Of a stretch of 64,000 nucleotides of DNA, positions 18,283 through 28,549 are shown one piece after another. This stretch comes from Psychroflexus torquis ATCC 700755 (GTDB taxonomy: Bacteria > Bacteroidota > Bacteroidia > Flavobacteriales > Flavobacteriaceae): positions 2,728,001 to 2,792,000 of the forward strand of contig NC_018721.1 of the NCBI RefSeq assembly GCF_000153485.2, in the 5' to 3' direction. The notes beneath the pieces were generated by a model. That model did not search any database. It was not told where the DNA came from and saw only the letters and a list, made by a program, of their open reading frames with translations. Position numbers and translations under genes: made by a program. Position 1 is the stretch's first letter; each line of letters starts with the position of its first letter.

Positions 18283-19037
18283 AGCGGATTTTAGAAGAAA
18301 TTATAGAGTACCAATACGCAGTAGTCAAACATAAGAAACTCAGTATGCCAGTGGAGGTTTTAAAAGCCTTCCCTGAGTTTTCTAGACCTACACGAAGCTT
18401 GAAGTCAGCAGTGGTAAATTCAGAATTGGGGATCATTTCAGAATTTAAGAGACGCTCACCAAGTAAAGAAGCCATCCATCTAAAAGCAGATGTTATGGAG
18501 ATTGCTCAAGCTTATGAACAGATGGGTGCAACAGGCATTTCAATTTTAACCAATCAGCGTTATTTTGGAGGGAGTCTGGAAGATTTGCAATTGGCAAAAT
18601 CGGTTTGTGACTTGCCTTTGTTGCGTAAAGATTTTATGGTCGATGTTTATCAGGTTTATGAAGCTAAAGCCTATGGTGCCGATGCTATTTTATTAATAGC
18701 AAATGCTCTGCCAGCTCAAAAACTAGAAGAATTAGCAATTTTGGCCCATAATTTAGGTTTAGAAGTCCTTTATGAAATTCATGAAGCAGAAGAAATCCAT
18801 AAATTATCGGAATCGCTTATCGACCTGATTGGAGTGAACAATCGGAATCTTCAGACTTTTGAGGTGTCACTTCAGCAAGGCTTAGACATGTTGCCACATT
18901 TACCAACAGATCTTCTAAAGATCTCCGAAAGTGGGATACAAGATGAGAGTACTATCAAACGTCTTATCGAACAAGGCTTTAACGGTGTCTTAGTGGGTGA
19001 GTTTTTTATGAAACAACATAAATATAGCAAATCATGA
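18279..19037 (+). CDS. trpC: Indole-3-glycerol-phosphate synthase
   Basis: 252 residues, a TIM-barrel enzyme. SEFKRRSPSKEAI matches the SEIKRASPSKG signature with its catalytic Lys, followed by TNQRYFGGSLEDL, LLRKDFMVD, GVNNRNL and SESGIQ. It overlaps trpD and trpF by 4 bp each, so the three genes are translationally coupled. It is a stand-alone enzyme, not fused to TrpF as in enterobacteria. Confidence 0.97.
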   Translation: MKRILEEIIEYQYAVVKHKKLSMPVEVLKAFPEFSRPTRSLKSAVVNSELGIISEFKRRSPSKEAIHLKADVMEIAQAYEQMGATGISILTNQRYFGGSLEDLQLAKSVCDLPLLRKDFMVDVYQVYEAKAYGADAILLIANALPAQKLEELAILAHNLGLEVLYEIHEAEEIHKLSESLIDLIGVNNRNLQTFEVSLQQGLDMLPHLPTDLLKISESGIQDESTIKRLIEQGFNGVLVGEFFMKQHKYSKS

Positions 19038-19675
19038 AGATAAAGGTATGTGGAATGAAAGACGCCGTAAACATTGAGGCGATCAGTCACTTGGAGGTAG
19101 ATTACTTAGGTTTTATATTTTACAAAGCCTCCCCTCGGTATGCAGAGACTCCAGTTTACCTTCCGGAAAATATCCGAAAGGTGGGAGTGTTCGTCAACGA
19201 AACTCAAGAATCAATTTTGGAGAAAGTCAAGCAATTTGGTTTGGATATCATTCAGCTCCATGGTCACGAAACCCCTTCGTTTTGCGAAGGTCTTTCGGAA
19301 TCTTTAGCTAAAAAAGGACATCCTAAGGTTGAACTTTGGAAGGTGTTTTCGATCAAAACTCCAGAGGATTTTGAAGGAATGGAGGCTTATAGTTTTTATG
19401 TCAATAAGTATCTACTGGACACCAAAGGACAATATAGAGGCGGTAATGGACAAAAATTCGATTGGCAAATGCTTTATCAGAAGGACTTCTCAAAACCCGT
19501 GATGTTAAGCGGAGGGATAGGGCCTGAGGATGCCGAAGCGGTTGTAAAACTGTATCAAGATGGTATAATAGAAGGCGTAGATGTTAATAGTGGCTTTGAA
19601 GACGAACCCGGACTTAAAAATAAAATAGCAATAAAAGAATTCATTAAAACCATTAGAACTTATGAGCAAGTATAG
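19034..19675 (+). CDS. trpF: Phosphoribosylanthranilate isomerase
   Basis: 213 residues. It performs the Amadori rearrangement before TrpC. KVCGM (residues 4-8, catalytic Cys), [34 protein letters not shown] and the terminal [16 protein letters not shown] motif are all present. The order trpC-trpF is reversed relative to the reaction order, as usual in operons. Its 3' end overlaps the trpB start by 14 bp. Confidence 0.97.
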   Translation: MKIKVCGMKDAVNIEAISHLEVDYLGFIFYKASPRYAETPVYLPENIRKVGVFVNETQESILEKVKQFGLDIIQLHGHETPSFCEGLSESLAKKGHPKVELWKVFSIKTPEDFEGMEAYSFYVNKYLLDTKGQYRGGNGQKFDWQMLYQKDFSKPVMLSGGIGPEDAEAVVKLYQDGIIEGVDVNSGFEDEPGLKNKIAIKEFIKTIRTYEQV

Positions 19676-20846
19676 CGCGAATGACAAAGGATTTTATGGT
19701 GATTTTGGGGGGGCTTACATCCCAGAATTATTATATCCTAATGTGGAAGAATTAAGACAAAACTATAAACAGATTATTGCTACGGATGATTTTCAGAAGC
19801 AATTTAAAAGTCTATTAAAAGACTACGTAGGGCGGCCAACGCCTTTATATCTAGCTGAAAATCTCAGCGAAAAGTACAAGGCTAAGATATACCTGAAGCG
19901 TGAAGATTTATGTCACACCGGCGCACATAAAATCAATAACACCGTAGGGCAGATCCTACTTGCTAAGGCATTGGGCAAGCACCGCATTATCGCGGAGACA
20001 GGAGCAGGCCAGCATGGGGTGGCAACAGCTACGGTTTGTGCATTGATGGGACTGGAGTGTATCGTCTATATGGGAGCTGTCGACATCGAGCGTCAAGCCC
20101 CTAACGTGGCGAGGATGAAAATGTTGGGAGCGACGGTTGTCCCAGCGAATTCAGGAAGTAAAACCTTGAAAGATGCTACTAACGAAGCAATTCGGGATTG
20201 GATTAACCATCCTAGAGATACCCATTACATTATCGGTTCTGTGGTAGGACCGCATCCGTATCCCGATATGGTCACTCAGTTGCAAAGTGTTATTTCCAAG
20301 GAAGTCAAAACGCAGTTGCTAGAGAAGGAAGGTCGAGAATTACCAGATTACCTCATCGCCTGTGTTGGAGGGGGGAGTAATGCTGCGGGATTGTTTGCGG
20401 ATTTTATGGATCACGAAGAGGTAGGGATCATCGGTGTAGAAGCCTCTGGGAAAGGAGTGGAGACAAATGAGTCTGCGGCGACAACTATTTTAGGTCGAGA
20501 AGGCATCATCCACGGGAGTAAAACCTTGCTGATGCAAAATACCGATGGACAAATCACCGAGCCGTATTCTATTTCTGCAGGACTGGACTACCCAGGGATT
20601 GGACCTATGCACGCGAATCTCTATAAAACGGGGCGTGGGAAATTTGTCTCTATTACTGATGCAGAAGCTATGGAAGCAGGCTTAGAGTTGAGTCGTATAG
20701 AAGGGATTATCCCTGCGATAGAAACGGCACATGCTTTTGCGATTTTCAAGTATTTGGATTTCAAAGAAGACGATGTGTTGGTCTTTAATTGCTCAGGACG
20801 TGGCGATAAAGATTTAGATACCTACAGAACGTATTTCGGATATTAA
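19662..20846 (+). CDS. trpB: Tryptophan synthase beta chain
   Basis: 394 residues, PLP-dependent; it condenses indole with serine. The PLP Lys is in [11 protein letters not shown], followed by [14 protein letters not shown], the phosphate-binding [10 protein letters not shown] and the C-terminal NCSGRGDKD. Full length. The TrpA partner is encoded 59 bp downstream, so both subunits of the synthase are made from one transcript. Confidence 0.98.
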   Translation: MSKYSANDKGFYGDFGGAYIPELLYPNVEELRQNYKQIIATDDFQKQFKSLLKDYVGRPTPLYLAENLSEKYKAKIYLKREDLCHTGAHKINNTVGQILLAKALGKHRIIAETGAGQHGVATATVCALMGLECIVYMGAVDIERQAPNVARMKMLGATVVPANSGSKTLKDATNEAIRDWINHPRDTHYIIGSVVGPHPYPDMVTQLQSVISKEVKTQLLEKEGRELPDYLIACVGGGSNAAGLFADFMDHEEVGIIGVEASGKGVETNESAATTILGREGIIHGSKTLLMQNTDGQITEPYSISAGLDYPGIGPMHANLYKTGRGKFVSITDAEAMEAGLELSRIEGIIPAIETAHAFAIFKYLDFKEDDVLVFNCSGRGDKDLDTYRTYFGY

Positions 20847-20905
20847 GATCTTCGGAAAGACATACAGCTAGCTTAGACGCTTAGCAAATTTAATTTAAAC
20901 CTCTT

Positions 20906-21667
20906 ATGAATAGAATTAATAGAGCCTTAGCTCAAGATAAAAAATTGATTTCCATCTATTTCACAGCTGGATACCCGCAGTTGGAAGATACCACGGAAGT
21001 CATTAAACGCCTTACTGATTCCGGTACCGATGTGATTGAAATTGGATTGCCGTATAGTGACCCTTTGGCCGATGGGCCTGTGATCCAAAAAAGCTCAGAG
21101 CAAGCCTTAAGAAATGGCATGAGTACCAAAAAACTATTTCAACAGTTGGAAGGTATTCGTGATCATGTGGATATTCCTCTTATCGTAATGGGGTATTTTA
21201 ACGCGATGTTACAGTTTGGAGTGGAAGATTTCTGCAAAGAATGTAAAGCTATTGGAATTGATGGAATTATCATGCCCGATTTACCCATTGATATTTTTGA
21301 AGTGGATTACAAAGAATTATTTGAAGCACACGGCTTAAAATTTATTCCGCTCATCACTCCAGAAACATCTGCAAACCGAATTAATACCATCGATGCTTTA
21401 GGGGATAGTTTTGTCTATATGGTAAGTTCATCCAGTACTACTGGTGGCCAGCAAGGTTTTGGAGACGAGGCCTTGTCTTATTTTAAACGCATAGCCGATA
21501 TGCAGCTTAATAATAAGTTGATGGTAGGCTTTGGAATCAAAGATGCGTTGAGTTTTGAACAAGCCAGCAGATATACAAGTGGTTGTATAATTGGGTCAGC
21601 TTTTATTCAAACCCTTACCGAAAAAGGTTTGGACGGGATCACAGGGTTTATTCAGTCATTGAAGTAG
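20906..21667 (+). CDS. trpA: Tryptophan synthase alpha chain
   Basis: 253 residues; it cleaves indole-3-glycerol phosphate to indole and passes it to TrpB. FTAGYPQ, EIGLPYSDPLADGPVIQ (with the two catalytic acidic residues), PDLPIDI and VSSSSTTGGQQGF (family SxxGxTG) are visible. Last gene of the operon; no clear intrinsic terminator follows within the next 100 bp. Confidence 0.97.
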   Translation: MNRINRALAQDKKLISIYFTAGYPQLEDTTEVIKRLTDSGTDVIEIGLPYSDPLADGPVIQKSSEQALRNGMSTKKLFQQLEGIRDHVDIPLIVMGYFNAMLQFGVEDFCKECKAIGIDGIIMPDLPIDIFEVDYKELFEAHGLKFIPLITPETSANRINTIDALGDSFVYMVSSSSTTGGQQGFGDEALSYFKRIADMQLNNKLMVGFGIKDALSFEQASRYTSGCIIGSAFIQTLTEKGLDGITGFIQSLK

Positions 21668-21746
21668 GTAGGGCCGCATATTCGAATAGTCAAGGTTAAG
21701 CTATGAATTCATATTTTTTTTGACTCACGACTCACCACTCTTCACT

Positions 21747-21782
21747 GTCATTCCGTGCATGAGGATAGCCGTGATACGGAAG
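21747..21782. repeat. Dispersed imperfect palindrome of the GTCATTCCGTG type
   Basis: GTCATTCCGTGCATGAGGAT with a closing arm GTGATACGGAA. Two inverted copies, 24726-24763 and 25361-25396, end in GGAATGACA. It sits between convergent trpA and the DUF4920 gene, and may act as a bidirectional hairpin. Confidence 0.7.
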
Positions 21783-21788
21783 GAAAAT

Positions 21789-22325
21789 TTATTTAATTGC
21801 TTTAGCCCCTTTAGCTATAAATCTATAATTTAATTTAGGGGAGACAATCGCAGCGATGTCTTCCTTACTTTTACCAGCATCTTCGGCATAATGCTTTAGT
21901 GTTTCCACATCTGTTTTTTCTATAAACGCTCTTCCTTCTACAACCATCTCATGACCTTTACTGTCCTTTGGTACATAGAACCCGTAATTTTTAAAAGTTA
22001 CATGCACATTCATGTCTTCGGGGAGATCTAATTTCATCCAACAGCCTTTTTTAGCACAAACGCTTTGGACTTGAGATTGAAATTGAACTTGAAGGGTATC
22101 TCCAAGAGATAAATCTTGGTACATTTTCAACATATCCTCTGCTTTTTTAACCTCTTTATTTTCAAAAGACACTCCAAATTGATCATCGGTTAGAATACTT
22201 AATTCTTTTTCTTCTGAAGGAGTTTCTGTGGTTTTTTCAATTGGTTTTTGTTTTTCTTCAGAGGAATTCTGCTGTCCACAAGCCAAAAACATTAATAAGA
22301 TTGGTAATAAAAGAAGCTTTTTCAT
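21789..22325 (-). CDS. DUF4920 lipoprotein
   Basis: 178 residues. A lipoprotein signal peptide (MKKLLLLPILLMFLAC, Cys16 as the lipidated residue) is followed by an acidic, Glu-rich linker (EEKQKPIEKTTETPSEEKE). The domain from about residue 45 has FGVSFENKE, VCAKKGCWMKLDL, FKNYGFYVPKDSKG and VEGRAFIEKTDVE, the pattern of DUF4920, whose role is unknown. The two Cys in CAKKGC might bind metal. It is divergent from ilvE and convergent with trpA. Confidence 0.85.
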   Translation of the reverse strand: MKKLLLLPILLMFLACGQQNSSEEKQKPIEKTTETPSEEKELSILTDDQFGVSFENKEVKKAEDMLKMYQDLSLGDTLQVQFQSQVQSVCAKKGCWMKLDLPEDMNVHVTFKNYGFYVPKDSKGHEMVVEGRAFIEKTDVETLKHYAEDAGKSKEDIAAIVSPKLNYRFIAKGAKAIK

Positions 22326-22401
22326 GATAATAATTAAAAATTTATAATAAGAATTACAACAAAGTTAGGAATCTTCCTGAATTAACCTTGCTAAATTTTA
22401 G

Positions 22402-22409
22402 TACATTTG
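22402..22409 (+). promoter_or_regulatory. Bacteroidota -7 box TACATTTG upstream of ilvE
   Basis: TACATTTG fits TAnnTTTG and lies 16 bases before the ilvE ATG at 22426. Confidence 0.6.
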
Positions 22410-22425
22410 CAAAAACTTAAAAGTA

Positions 22426-23493
22426 ATGAATAGCACCGATATACGACTAGATATTACTAAAATCCCTAAGTCTCGAATTGACGCTGTGGATTTTGAAAAT
22501 CTCCAATTCGGGAAGCAGCACGCTGACCATATGATGTACTGCGACTTCATAGATGGAGAATGGCAAACGCCAAAGATTGTTCCTTATGGACCAATGCAGT
22601 TTGAACCTTCTGCTAAGGTGTTTCATTATGGTCAGGCGGTCTTTGAAGGTATGAAAGCCTTCAAAGATGAAGAGGACAAGGTTTGGTTATTTCGACCAGA
22701 GCAAAATTTTCAGCGTATCAATAAATCTTCCAAACGGATGGCTATTCCAGAATTTCCTGAAAGCCATTTTTTTGCGTCTTTAGAAGCTTTATTAAAGCTC
22801 GATAAGGATTGGGTTAGGAAAGGTGGAGGAAACTCCTTGTATATCCGCCCTTTTGTTATCGCTACAGAAAGTGGAGTATCGGCTTCTGAATCTGACCGGT
22901 ACCGGTTTATGATCATCACCTGTCCTGCACAAGCGTATTATAGCAAACCTATCAAAGTTATTTTTGCTCAAGATTATAGCCGTGCTGCCGATGGTGGTGT
23001 TGGTTTTGCTAAGGCTGCAGGAAATTATGGTGCACAATTTTATCCTACTAAACTAGCCAAGGAAAAAGGCTTAGATCAAATTATTTGGACCGATGCTAGT
23101 TCTCATGAATACTTAGAAGAAGCGGGGACGATGAACATCTTTTTTAGAGTGGGAGATAAACTTTTTACAGCACCAACCAATGATAGAATTCTCGATGGGG
23201 TGACTCGTAAAAGCATTATCCAACTTGCTAAAGATAAAAATGTAGAAGTAGTCGTTGATAAGGTTTCTGTGAAACAAATCGTAGAGGCCGCTAAAAGTGG
23301 AGAGTTAAAGGAGATTTTTGGAACAGGAACAGCAGCTGCAATCGTGAGAGTCGAAGGCTTTGAGCACGATGATGTGTATTATGATCTTCCAGATATTGAG
23401 GAGCCATACGGTACTTTTTTTAAGAAAAACCTTCAAGACATTCAATATAACCGTGTAGAAGATACTCACGGATGGACTCGTCAAGTGATATAA
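22426..23493 (+). CDS. ilvE: Branched-chain amino acid aminotransferase
   Basis: 355 residues, a class IV PLP aminotransferase that makes Val, Leu and Ile from their 2-oxo acids. Motifs: YGQAVFEGMKAF, the PLP-Lys region (GGVGFAKAAGNYGAQ), IIWTDASSHEYLEEAGTMN and the GTGTAAAIV phosphate-binding loop. Length is that of the longer (eukaryote-like) IlvE branch common in Bacteroidota. Own promoter box and own hairpin downstream suggest a single-gene unit. Confidence 0.96.
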   Translation: MNSTDIRLDITKIPKSRIDAVDFENLQFGKQHADHMMYCDFIDGEWQTPKIVPYGPMQFEPSAKVFHYGQAVFEGMKAFKDEEDKVWLFRPEQNFQRINKSSKRMAIPEFPESHFFASLEALLKLDKDWVRKGGGNSLYIRPFVIATESGVSASESDRYRFMIITCPAQAYYSKPIKVIFAQDYSRAADGGVGFAKAAGNYGAQFYPTKLAKEKGLDQIIWTDASSHEYLEEAGTMNIFFRVGDKLFTAPTNDRILDGVTRKSIIQLAKDKNVEVVVDKVSVKQIVEAAKSGELKEIFGTGTAAAIVRVEGFEHDDVYYDLPDIEEPYGTFFKKNLQDIQYNRVEDTHGWTRQVI

Positions 23494-23508
23494 GAAATTG
23501 TTATAACT

Positions 23509-23550
23509 AATCAAAGAAGCCCGATGTACCCTCATTGGGCTTCTTTGATT
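23509..23550. terminator. Hairpin after ilvE
   Basis: AATCAAAGAAGCCC pairs perfectly with GGGCTTCTTTGATT, a 14-bp stem with a 14-base loop. The T run after it is poor (TATATG), so it may end transcription weakly or protect the 3' end. Confidence 0.75.
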
Positions 23551-23757
23551 TATATGCTGCCCCAATTTTGGGATAATTTCAGCATCTGTCAGTTCGAGTA
23601 ATGGGTTTTGGTGGTGAGTCGTGGATTAGTATAGTGGTGAATAGTTCCTGTCAATTCGAGTGATGGGTTTGTGGCGATAGACCAAAGCCATTGTATCGAG
23701 AACTTGATTAAGCCTAAGGGAGCTATTAGAGGTGAGTCAAAATAACTATTAATTGAT

Positions 23758-24642
23758 AATTAAGAATTTTTAATTCAAAAAGTAGTTTTATTGAAGCACG
23801 AGGTGAAACCTCATAAAACTTTGTCATGGTGAATTTATTTCAGCATCTTCATTAACTTAATCTTAGACCCTGAAACAAGTTCAGGGTGACAATATTCAGG
23901 GCTCTTCTGTTAATGTCTGTTCTCGATTAAACTCAGAACTTCATTACACTTCTCGATACGATTTTCTATCAAAAATCACTCGAAGTGACAAGTTTCTCAA
24001 TAGCTAGAAAACGGCCTACGAAAAGAGGACGTAAAAATTAAAGTGAAGGTGTCGTCAAATTTTAGACTGTTTGAGGCTGCCTGAAGGAGTCACTGAGTCA
24101 CTAGTCGTGAGAGGTGAGTAAAACCAATTAAGAATTTTTAATTCAAAAGTAGTTTTATTGAAGCACGAGGTGAAACCTCATAAAACTTTGTCATGGTGAA
24201 TTCATTTCAGCATCTTCATTAACTTAATCTTAGACCCTGAAACAAGTTCAGGGTGACAATATTCAAGGCTTTTCTGTTAATGTCTGTTCTCGATTAAACT
24301 CAGAACTTTATTATACTTCTCGATACGATTTTCTATCAAAAATCACTCGAAGTGACAAGTTTCTCAATAGTTAGAAAGCGGCCTACGAAAAGAGGTCGTA
24401 AAAATTAAAGTGAAGGTGTCGTAAAATTTTAGACTGTTTGAGGCTACCTGAAGGAGTCACTGAGTCACTAGTCGTGAGAGGTGAGTAAAACCAATTAAGA
24501 ATTTTTAATTCAAAAAGTGGTTTTATTGAAGCACGAGGTGAAACCTCATAAAACTTTGTCATGGTGAATTCATTTCAGCATCTTCATTAACTTAATCTTA
24601 GACCCTGAAACAAGTTCAGGGTGACAATATTCAAGGCTTTTC
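23758..24642. repeat. Tandem repeat, period about 367 bp (2.4 copies)
   Basis: Units begin at 23758, 24126 and 24492 with AATTAAGAATTTTTAATTC and run through GAAGCACGAGGTGAAACC, GACCCTGAAACAAGTTCAGG, CTTCTCGATACGATTTTC, AATCACTCGAAGTGAC and ACTGAGTCACTAGTCGTGAG. Units are nearly identical; differences are single bases, so the duplication is recent. The third unit stops near 24642. Confidence 0.9.
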
Positions 24643-25061
24643 TGATTATTTTTTGGGCGATGCAAAAAAGAAAAAGAGAGTAATTTAAACACTAAAATAG
24701 AAAACCTTAGTGCGCTATTTAAAAAGATTCCGTATCGCGGCTATTGCCTTGCACGGAATGACATTACGTTTTGTCATGTTTAAAAAGAGCGACTAGTCAA
24801 CAGTGGTGAGTTTTGAGTGGTGAGTAGGAATAGAAGTGGACTAATTATTAACTGATAATTATTGCTATGATGCCCCAGTCTCGAGATAATTTCAAAATCT
24901 GTCAGTTCGAGTGATGGGTTTGTGGCGATAGACCAAAGCCATTGTATCGAGAACTCGACTAAGTACCTAACATTAAAGCACTTCTCGATACAATTTTCTA
25001 TCGAAAATCACTCGAAGTGACAGGTGTCGTAAGTGGTGAGTCAAAATAATTATGAATTGAT

Positions 25062-25200
25062 AATTAAGAATTTTTAATTCAAAAAGTAGTTTTATTGAAG
25101 CACGAGGTGTCAAGCTTCTCGGTACAAAGAAAACGGCCTACGAAAAGAGGTCGTAAAAATTAAAGTGAAGGTGTCGTAAAATTTTAGACTGTTTGAGACC
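25062..25200. repeat. Partial, rearranged copy of the 367-bp unit
   Basis: Starts with the same AATTAAGAATTTTTAATTC and GAAGCACGAGGTG, then jumps to the AAACGGCCTACGAAAAGAGG part of the unit, so an internal block is deleted. Confidence 0.85.
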
Positions 25201-25574
25201 GACTTCAGGAGGTTGAGTTTCTAAAATTTAGACATCAAACGTAAATTTTAGACTGAAGTTCGTCAGCCTAGATTTTTTTGGTTCGTTTTTTCATCAATGG
25301 AAAAAATGAATGAAAACACTAATTCTTTCTAAAATTTAAATAAGGATATACACTTGAAAAGATTTCGCATCACGCTATCGCATGCAAGGAATGACAATGC
25401 CAAGTTTAGGGTGACAACTATTGAAGATTTTTTATGCTGCCCCGAAGTCTCCGGATTATTCCAGCCTCTGGTCGAAGTATAAAGGCTCATTTTAGCATCT
25501 AGTTAAAACCTTACTAAACCTTAGCTGAGGCTAAAATAATCTCGCTAAATTTATCTCAAATATCAATTAATTGT

Positions 25575-26477
25575 ATGCGGGTTTTAATTACAGGAGCAAC
25601 AGGATTAGTCGGGCAAGCTTTAGTTAAGTTATTCCATGAGAAAGGCATATCTGTAAACTATCTAACCACAAGCAGATCTAAAATTAAAACTCTACCTAAT
25701 TATCAAGGTTTTTATTGGGATCCTTCTATGTCAGAATTAGATGTAGAGAGTTTAAAAGACGTCACGACTATCATTAACCTAGCTGGAGCGAGTGTGGCAA
25801 AAAAATGGACGTCTTCCTATAAAAAAGAGATTCTAAATAGCAGATTAGATACCTTAATGACGCTCAAAAAAGCATTGTCTATCGAAGACCATCAAGTTGA
25901 GCAACTTATTTCTGCCAGTGCTATTGGGCTTTACAAAGATTCGTTGACCAAGTTTCATGAGGAAGAACAGTTTTCTCCAGGTAACAATTTTTTGGCAGAT
26001 GTCGTATTGCAATGGGAAGCCGCTGCCGATGAGGTTGGTAAACTCGGAATAGACGTCGCTAAAATCCGAATTGGATTGGTTTTAGCTAAAGATGGCGGTG
26101 CCCTTGAAAAAATAAAACAACCTATCGAAAATTATATAGGGGCGCCTCTGGGAACTGGGAAACAATGGCAATCATGGATTCATATCGACGATCTAAACAG
26201 GATTTTTCTCTACGTCATGGAGCATAAACTAGAAGGGGTTTTTAATGCTGTAGCGCCCAGCCCAGTGAATAATAGAGAATTAACGGAATGCATCGCTAAG
26301 CGTCTTGGAAAGCCACTTATCCTTCCAAAGGTTCCTGCCTTTGTTCTGAAATTAATGCTAGGAGAAATGGCGACAATAGTTTTAGGGAGTCAGTTAGTGA
26401 GCTCTAAGAAAATGCTGTCTACAGGATTTCAGTTTAATTATGCTCAGCTAAAGCCTGCTCTTGCCGATTTGCTATAA
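25575..26477 (+). CDS. TIGR01777-family NAD-dependent epimerase/dehydratase-like oxidoreductase
   Basis: 300 residues. The N-terminal Rossmann motif MRVLITGATGLVGQALVK (GxTGxxG) and INLAGASVAKKWT, SASAIGLY and PSPVNNRELT are the features of the YfcH/SDR39U1 group. Members bind NAD(P) but their substrate is unknown. Cytoplasmic. It stands alone; the GDSL hydrolase gene follows after 118 bp. Confidence 0.9.
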   Translation: MRVLITGATGLVGQALVKLFHEKGISVNYLTTSRSKIKTLPNYQGFYWDPSMSELDVESLKDVTTIINLAGASVAKKWTSSYKKEILNSRLDTLMTLKKALSIEDHQVEQLISASAIGLYKDSLTKFHEEEQFSPGNNFLADVVLQWEAAADEVGKLGIDVAKIRIGLVLAKDGGALEKIKQPIENYIGAPLGTGKQWQSWIHIDDLNRIFLYVMEHKLEGVFNAVAPSPVNNRELTECIAKRLGKPLILPKVPAFVLKLMLGEMATIVLGSQLVSSKKMLSTGFQFNYAQLKPALADLL

Positions 26478-26595
26478 TAATCTTAGTAGCTGATTATTTC
26501 CTATTTTTTGAGTAAATTTAGATTCTTGAAATGATAAGTGCACCGCAATTAAATCTGTATTTATAACAAGATAACAGAAATTCAACGTTATTGAG

Positions 26596-27264
26596 ATGAA
26601 AACATTCATTGCCCTATTTTTACTAATCACTATGACCTCTACTTTTGCACAAGATTCTCTTAGTTATTTAGCCTTAGGCGATTCCTATTCTATAGGAGAG
26701 CAGGTCTCTGAAGAGGAGTCTTGGCCTGTCCTATTGACCAGCTTTCTTAACCAGCAAGGATATCCTGTAGAAAAGCCTGAAGTTATTGCAGTCACAGGTT
26801 GGAGAACAGACGAGCTACAAGATTTTATCGCTTCGCTGCATTATAAGAAAGAGTCTTTTGACTTGGTTTCTCTGCTTATTGGAGTCAACAATCAATATCA
26901 GAAAAAACCTTTTAAAAAGTTTAAATCTGAATTTGAAGATCTTTTAAAAACTGCAATTGAATTAAGTAGTCAACACAACAAAGGTGTTTTTATAGTGGGT
27001 ATTCCAGATTATAGTTTGTCTAAATTTGCTCAAGATGAAAAGTTAAAAAAAGTTTCTTCACGATTAAAACGCTACAATAGATACATCGAGAAAATGAGTC
27101 AGCGCTACAATGTGGTTTACTTTCCTATGCAACAATTCAGCAAACCCTTGCATAAAGAGAAACTCATGTTAGCCGAAGATTTATTACACCCAAGCGGACT
27201 TCAATATAAGGCCTGGGTAGATAGTTTTAAGGATGAAATCCTCTCTAAAGTAAAAAGTTTTTAA
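26596..27264 (+). CDS. Secreted SGNH/GDSL-type hydrolase
   Basis: 222 residues with a signal peptide (MKTFIALFLLITMTSTFAQ). Block I is ALGDSYSIGE (nucleophile Ser33 region), GVNNQYQ holds the block III Asn, and DLLHPSGLQYKAW gives the block V Asp-His pair. Likely an esterase or lipase acting in the periplasm or outside; the substrate cannot be told. The next gene begins 1 bp after its stop, suggesting cotranscription. Confidence 0.92.
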   Translation: MKTFIALFLLITMTSTFAQDSLSYLALGDSYSIGEQVSEEESWPVLLTSFLNQQGYPVEKPEVIAVTGWRTDELQDFIASLHYKKESFDLVSLLIGVNNQYQKKPFKKFKSEFEDLLKTAIELSSQHNKGVFIVGIPDYSLSKFAQDEKLKKVSSRLKRYNRYIEKMSQRYNVVYFPMQQFSKPLHKEKLMLAEDLLHPSGLQYKAWVDSFKDEILSKVKSF

Positions 27265-27265
27265 T

Positions 27266-28549
27266 ATGCAAGAAGCCTTTCTTCATAGCGTTTGGAAATA
27301 TAAAAAATTGGATACTAGCCAATTGAAAACAACGCGTGGAGAATCTCTCCAGATTTTGAATACAGGGTTTCATAACGAAACAGAATCTGGCCCTGATTTC
27401 TTTAAAGCTGAAATAGTCATCGATGGGCAACACTGGGTAGGAAATCTGGAAATACATATCATTTCATCAGATTGGTATGCCCATAAGCACGAGGTGGATT
27501 CTGCTTACGATAATGTTATTTTGCATGTGGTTTGGGAAGAGGATGTTGGCATATTCAGGAAAGATGAAACACTAATACCTTGTTTGGAACTTAAACACTA
27601 TATCTCTGCAGAACAGGTTTTAGCTTGCGAATCTTTGTTAAGCAATACCACTAAACAGTGGATTAATTGTGAAACCCATTTTAAAGACGTGGATACTTTT
27701 AAACTTAATAACTGGCTAGAGCGACTCTATATAGAGCGTTTGGAAGATAAAAACGAACTAATTCTGAATTTATTAAAAGTGTCTCATAATAGCTGGGATG
27801 AGGTGGGCTTTAAGCTTATGGCCAGAGCTTTTGGCTTGAATGTAAATGGAGAAGCCTTTTTGCAAATGAGTAATGCTGCCGATTTTAAAGTCTTTCAAAA
27901 ATGTTTTCAGCATCCTCTTCAATTGGAGGCGTTGTGCTTTGGATTAGGTGGACTATTGAATTCAGACTCAGAAGACGTTTATTTTAAAAAGCTTCGGGAT
28001 GAATACGGCTTTTTAGCGCAAAAATTTCAGTTACCCACAAAGGTAAATAGTCAATTAAAATACTTTAGGCTTCGACCAGACAATTTCCCGACCATAAGGT
28101 TATCTCAATTTGCGAGCTTATATCATAAAAAGCCAAACTTATTTTCTGAGCTAATTCAGTGTAAAACCAAACAAGAATTAAGCAATAACTTAGACGCAAA
28201 AGTGTCTAGCTATTGGAAAACCCACTATACCTTTGGGAAAGAAAGCAAATCCAAAACGAAAGCCTTAAGTCAATCGTTTAAAGATCTTTTAATTATAAAT
28301 ACCGTTTTGCCTTTGAAGTTTGCTTATGACAAATACAAGGGACAGGACGATTTTGAAACGACTATTTATCCGATTATTACCGCCTTAAAACCAGAACAAA
28401 ATAGCATCACCAAAGGATTTGATACCTTAAAAACCAATGTGGTGGGTTCTGCTTTGGAAAGCCAGGCTTTTATTCAATTAAAAACCAAGTATTGCGACCT
28501 TAATCGCTGCTTGAAATGCCAGGTCGGCCTAGAACTTATATACTCATGA
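27266..28549 (+). CDS. DUF2851 family protein
   Basis: 427 residues, no signal peptide. The start MQEAFLHSVWKYKKL and the TGFHNETESGPDFF, GNLEIHI and SSDWYAHKHEVDSAYDNVIL stretches mark DUF2851, a family confined mainly to Bacteroidota with no known role. The C-terminal part carries a four-Cys-type cluster (TKYCDLNRCLKCQVG) that may bind metal. Tightly packed with the GDSL gene before it and the PspC-like gene after it (ATGA overlap). Confidence 0.88.
   Translation: MQEAFLHSVWKYKKLDTSQLKTTRGESLQILNTGFHNETESGPDFFKAEIVIDGQHWVGNLEIHIISSDWYAHKHEVDSAYDNVILHVVWEEDVGIFRKDETLIPCLELKHYISAEQVLACESLLSNTTKQWINCETHFKDVDTFKLNNWLERLYIERLEDKNELILNLLKVSHNSWDEVGFKLMARAFGLNVNGEAFLQMSNAADFKVFQKCFQHPLQLEALCFGLGGLLNSDSEDVYFKKLRDEYGFLAQKFQLPTKVNSQLKYFRLRPDNFPTIRLSQFASLYHKKPNLFSELIQCKTKQELSNNLDAKVSSYWKTHYTFGKESKSKTKALSQSFKDLLIINTVLPLKFAYDKYKGQDDFETTIYPIITALKPEQNSITKGFDTLKTNVVGSALESQAFIQLKTKYCDLNRCLKCQVGLELIYS

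Larger units (their letters stand above)
23560..25560. repeat. 2-kb non-coding region of mixed intergenic repeats
   Basis: No credible gene is present on either strand. The region is built of several repeat families: CTGTCAGTTCGAGT (near 23586 and 24900), CTTCTCGATAC with ATCACTCGAAGTGACA (near 23961, 24319 and 24981), CCCTGAAACAAGTTCAGGG (three times, a palindrome), GTGAGT-containing stretches, and the palindrome ending in GGAATGACA (24726-24763, 25361-25396). The 367-bp tandem repeat is listed separately. Confidence 0.85.
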
